A stretch of 7,142 nt of DNA from Opitutia bacterium UBA7350 (GTDB lineage Bacteria > Verrucomicrobiota > Verrucomicrobiia > Opitutales > Coraliomargaritaceae), in assembly GCA_002470925.1 (NCBI GenBank), contig DKOX01000119.1, positions 1 through 7,142 of the forward strand, in the 5' to 3' direction. Below the pieces are notes generated by a model. That model did not search any database. It saw nothing but the letters and a program-made list of their open reading frames with translations, and had not been told where the DNA came from. A program made the translations under genes and the position numbers. Positions 5,068 through 7,142 of the stretch are shown here, piece after piece. Positions within the stretch are counted from its first letter, which is position 1, and every line of letters starts with the position of its first letter.

Positions 5068-7142
5068 TTATCCGACGGCGTGACCCTGCGTGAAGACCAG
5101 ACCTTCGTTCGCCTCATTAGCCGCGACCGTTATGGCTTCGCCGGGCTTGATGTCGCCATTCAAAATAGCCTCCGCCAGGGAATCCTCCAGATAACGTTCG
5201 ACGGCGCGTCGCAGGGGACGTGCACCGTATTTCTCGTCGTAACCCTTTTCGATAAGGAATGTCTTGGCAGAGTCCTCAAACTCAAAGGCGAGTTCCCGTT
5301 CCTTGAGGCGTTCCGCGAGGTTGCGTAATTCGAGCGTTACGATCGATTCCATATCCTCACGACCCAGCGACTTGAAGATCACCAGTTCATTCAGGCGATT
5401 GAGGAATTCCGGCTTAAAGACCCGCTTTGTCTCATCCATGATCTTTTCCCGAATCTTGTCATACTCATTTTCAGCACTGCGCTCGATTCCAAAGCCCATC
5501 GAGGTGTTGCGCTGGAGAATCTCCGCACCCACGTTTGAGGTCATAATGAGGATGGTGTTGCGAAAATCGACCTTCCGACCAAGACTATCCGTCAAACGAC
5601 CCTCTTCGAGCACTTGAAGCAGTAATTGCACAACATCGGGGTGAGCTTTCTCAATTTCGTCAAATAACACCACGCTGTAGGGCTTGCGCCGCACTGCTTC
5701 GGTTAATTGCCCGCCTTCTTCGTAGCCGACATATCCGGGAGGCGAACCGACCAGTCTGGAGACTGCAAACTTCTCCATATATTCCGACATATCAATCTGT
5801 ATAATGGCATCCTTGTCGCCGAACATTTCCTCTGCCAATACCTTCGCCAGAAGCGTCTTACCCACCCCCGTGGGTCCGAGAAACATGAAGGAACCGATCG
5901 GACGCTTGGGATCCTTGAGATCCGCGCGGGAACGACGCAAGGCACGCGCGATCACTTCGGTGGCTCGCCCTTGACCAATCACTTCACGCTGCAACTTCGC
6001 TTCCAGTTCAAGCAGCTTCTTGCTCTCCTCCTGTTCCATGCGTGAGAGCGGAATTCCGGTCCATGCCGCAATAACATGCAGTAGCTCATCTGCGCCGACC
6101 GTAATGCGGTTCTCCTCACGCGACTGCTTCCACGCCTCGATGGCATCCGTATGTTCCTGACGCAACTTCTTTTCTTCGTCGCGGAACCGGGCGGCCTCTT
6201 CGAATTGTTGCTTGCCGATGGCGTTTTCCTTCGCTTCGCAAACCGACTCGATTTTTTCATTCATCGCCTCGATTTCGGGAGGGCGTTTCAACGATTCAAT
6301 CCGAGCCCGCGCGCCTGCCTCATCGATAACATCAATCGCTTTGTCCGGCAGAAAACGGGAAGTAATGTAACGCTCGGAGAGCCGTGCCGCCGCTTCAAGC
6401 GCCTCATCTGTGAAATTACACTTGTGGTGCTCCTCGTATTTAGAGCGGATCCCCTTCAGGATCAAGATAGTGTCATCCACCGAAGGAGCGTCCACCTTCA
6501 CCGATTGAAAACGACGATCGAGGGCACTATCCTTCTCGATATACTTGCGGTATTCACCGAGCGTAGTGGCACCGATGCACTGTAACTCACCCCGACTCAG
6601 GGCAGGTTTAAAGATGTTTGAAGCATCCATCGCGCCCTCAGCGGCGCCCGCACCCACAATGGTGTGGAGCTCATCAATGAATATGATGACGTTTTTAGCG
6701 CGGCGGATTTCATCCATCACTGCTTTGATTCGTTCTTCAAATTGCCCGCGATACTTTGTCCCGGCGACCATCAGCGCCAAATCGAGGGTAATCACACGTT
6801 TGTCCTGGAGGATCTCAGGCACCGCCCCGGATGCGATCTCCTGCGCCAAGCCTTCAACAATGGCGGTTTTCCCAACCCCGGCCTCACCAATCAAAACCGG
6901 ATTGTTCTTGGTGCGACGGCAAAGGATTTGAATAACGCGACGAATTTCGTCCTTGCGACCGACCACGGGATCCATTTCCCCACCCTGTGCCAATTCGGTC
7001 AAATCACGTCCAAAGGCTTTGAGCGCCGGGGTCTTGGAATCCTTGCGTTCTTCCGCTGGAACCGCCGATCCGCCGCCCGCCGTTTCCTCCGGTTCACCGG
7101 TGAAATTCGGGTCTAGTTCCGATAAAATCTCGTTGCGGCAAC
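5068..7142 (-). CDS. clpC: ClpC-type AAA+ unfoldase of the Clp protease (5' end beyond the window)
   Basis: The reading frame stays open to the right edge, so the gene is cut by the window. 690 residues are visible, numbered here from the codon at 7140. Residues 1-13 (CRNEILSELDPNF) resemble the end of a Clp N-domain, and 14-36 are a Gly/Glu-rich linker. D1 has Walker A GEAGVGKT (85-92), pore loop KYRG with Tyr130, Walker B IIFIDE (152-157) and arginine fingers at 209-210. A short middle region has a UVR-like motif (about 302-326), as in ClpC and unlike the long ClpB coiled coil. D2 has Walker A GPTGVGKT (422-429), pore loop GYVGY (469-473) and Walker B VVLFDE (490-495). MGF (548-550) sits where ClpC carries its ClpP-docking VGF/LGF tripeptide, so this ATPase should feed ClpP rather than act as a ClpB disaggregase. 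TTG at 7002 is internal, not a start. Confidence 0.95.
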   Translation of the reverse strand, partial: CRNEILSELDPNFTGEPEETAGGGSAVPAEERKDSKTPALKAFGRDLTELAQGGEMDPVVGRKDEIRRVIQILCRRTKNNPVLIGEAGVGKTAIVEGLAQEIASGAVPEILQDKRVITLDLALMVAGTKYRGQFEERIKAVMDEIRRAKNVIIFIDELHTIVGAGAAEGAMDASNIFKPALSRGELQCIGATTLGEYRKYIEKDSALDRRFQSVKVDAPSVDDTILILKGIRSKYEEHHKCNFTDEALEAAARLSERYITSRFLPDKAIDVIDEAGARARIESLKRPPEIEAMNEKIESVCEAKENAIGKQQFEEAARFRDEEKKLRQEHTDAIEAWKQSREENRITVGADELLHVIAAWTGIPLSRMEQEESKKLLELEAKLQREVIGQGRATEVIARALRRSRADLKDPKRPIGSFMFLGPTGVGKTLLAKVLAEEMFGDKDAIIQIDMSEYMEKFAVSRLVGSPPGYVGYEEGGQLTEAVRRKPYSVVLFDEIEKAHPDVVQLLLQVLEEGRLTDSLGRKVDFRNTILIMTSNVGAEILQRNTSMGFGIERSAENEYDKIREKIMDETKRVFKPEFLNRLNELVIFKSLGREDMESIVTLELRNLAERLKERELAFEFEDSAKTFLIEKGYDEKYGARPLRRAVERYLEDSLAEAILNGDIKPGEAITVAANEANEGLVFTQGHAVG

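Noticed and set aside
5040..5070. Bidirectional terminator between the glycosylase and clpC
   Set aside because: No stem of useful length and no T-run on either strand.
6145..6240. ClpB disaggregase identity for the right-hand gene
   Set aside because: The middle region is short with a UVR-like motif and the D2 carries a ClpP-docking tripeptide, both ClpC traits.

Overview
The window holds a compact block of bacterial housekeeping genes, roughly 55-57% G+C: one tRNA, five complete protein genes and one protein gene cut by the right edge. The most likely source is a member of Verrucomicrobiota, perhaps the Opitutae side. This rests on family resemblance recalled from memory: a long-tailed family 4 uracil-DNA glycosylase with Trp at an iron-sulfur ligand site, a stand-alone GlmU-C-like beta-helix acyltransferase, and a ClpC-type unfoldase. 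No database search was possible, so the phylum is a moderate-to-weak inference.

Layout. Positions 1-340 have no convincing gene, but they carry a 32-bp exact direct repeat. Its right copy (328-359) is the 3' end of tRNA-His plus flank, and its left copy (188-219) is an orphan, as expected of an attachment-site scar. tRNA-His(GTG) lies at 341-418 on the minus strand, with a candidate promoter at 431-459. Positions 419-692 are gene-free but dense in small inverted repeats. Two paralogous HAD phosphatases (693-1358 and 1355-2008) form a plus-strand pair joined by an ATGA overlap. A minus-strand beta-helix acyltransferase (2005-2685) converges on them, and the two facing stop codons share one CTAG. 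The next divergent gap (about 2686-2803) contains a perfect dyad next to the acyltransferase start. Then come hflX (2804-4099) and the uracil-DNA glycosylase (4158-5042) on the plus strand. Last is clpC on the minus strand (5068 to the right edge), whose N-terminal domain is missing.

Functions. The HAD pair probably removes phosphate from small metabolites, phosphoglycolate being the classic substrate. HflX is a ribosome-associated GTPase, the glycosylase starts base-excision repair of uracil in DNA, and ClpC unfolds proteins for ClpP. The genes do not form one pathway. HflX, the glycosylase and ClpC share only a loose theme of stress response and quality control.

I found no clear new multi-gene system. 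The items most worth a second look are the tRNA-His repeat scar, the glycosylase's altered cluster site, the structured stretch ahead of the HAD genes, and the dyad at the acyltransferase start.
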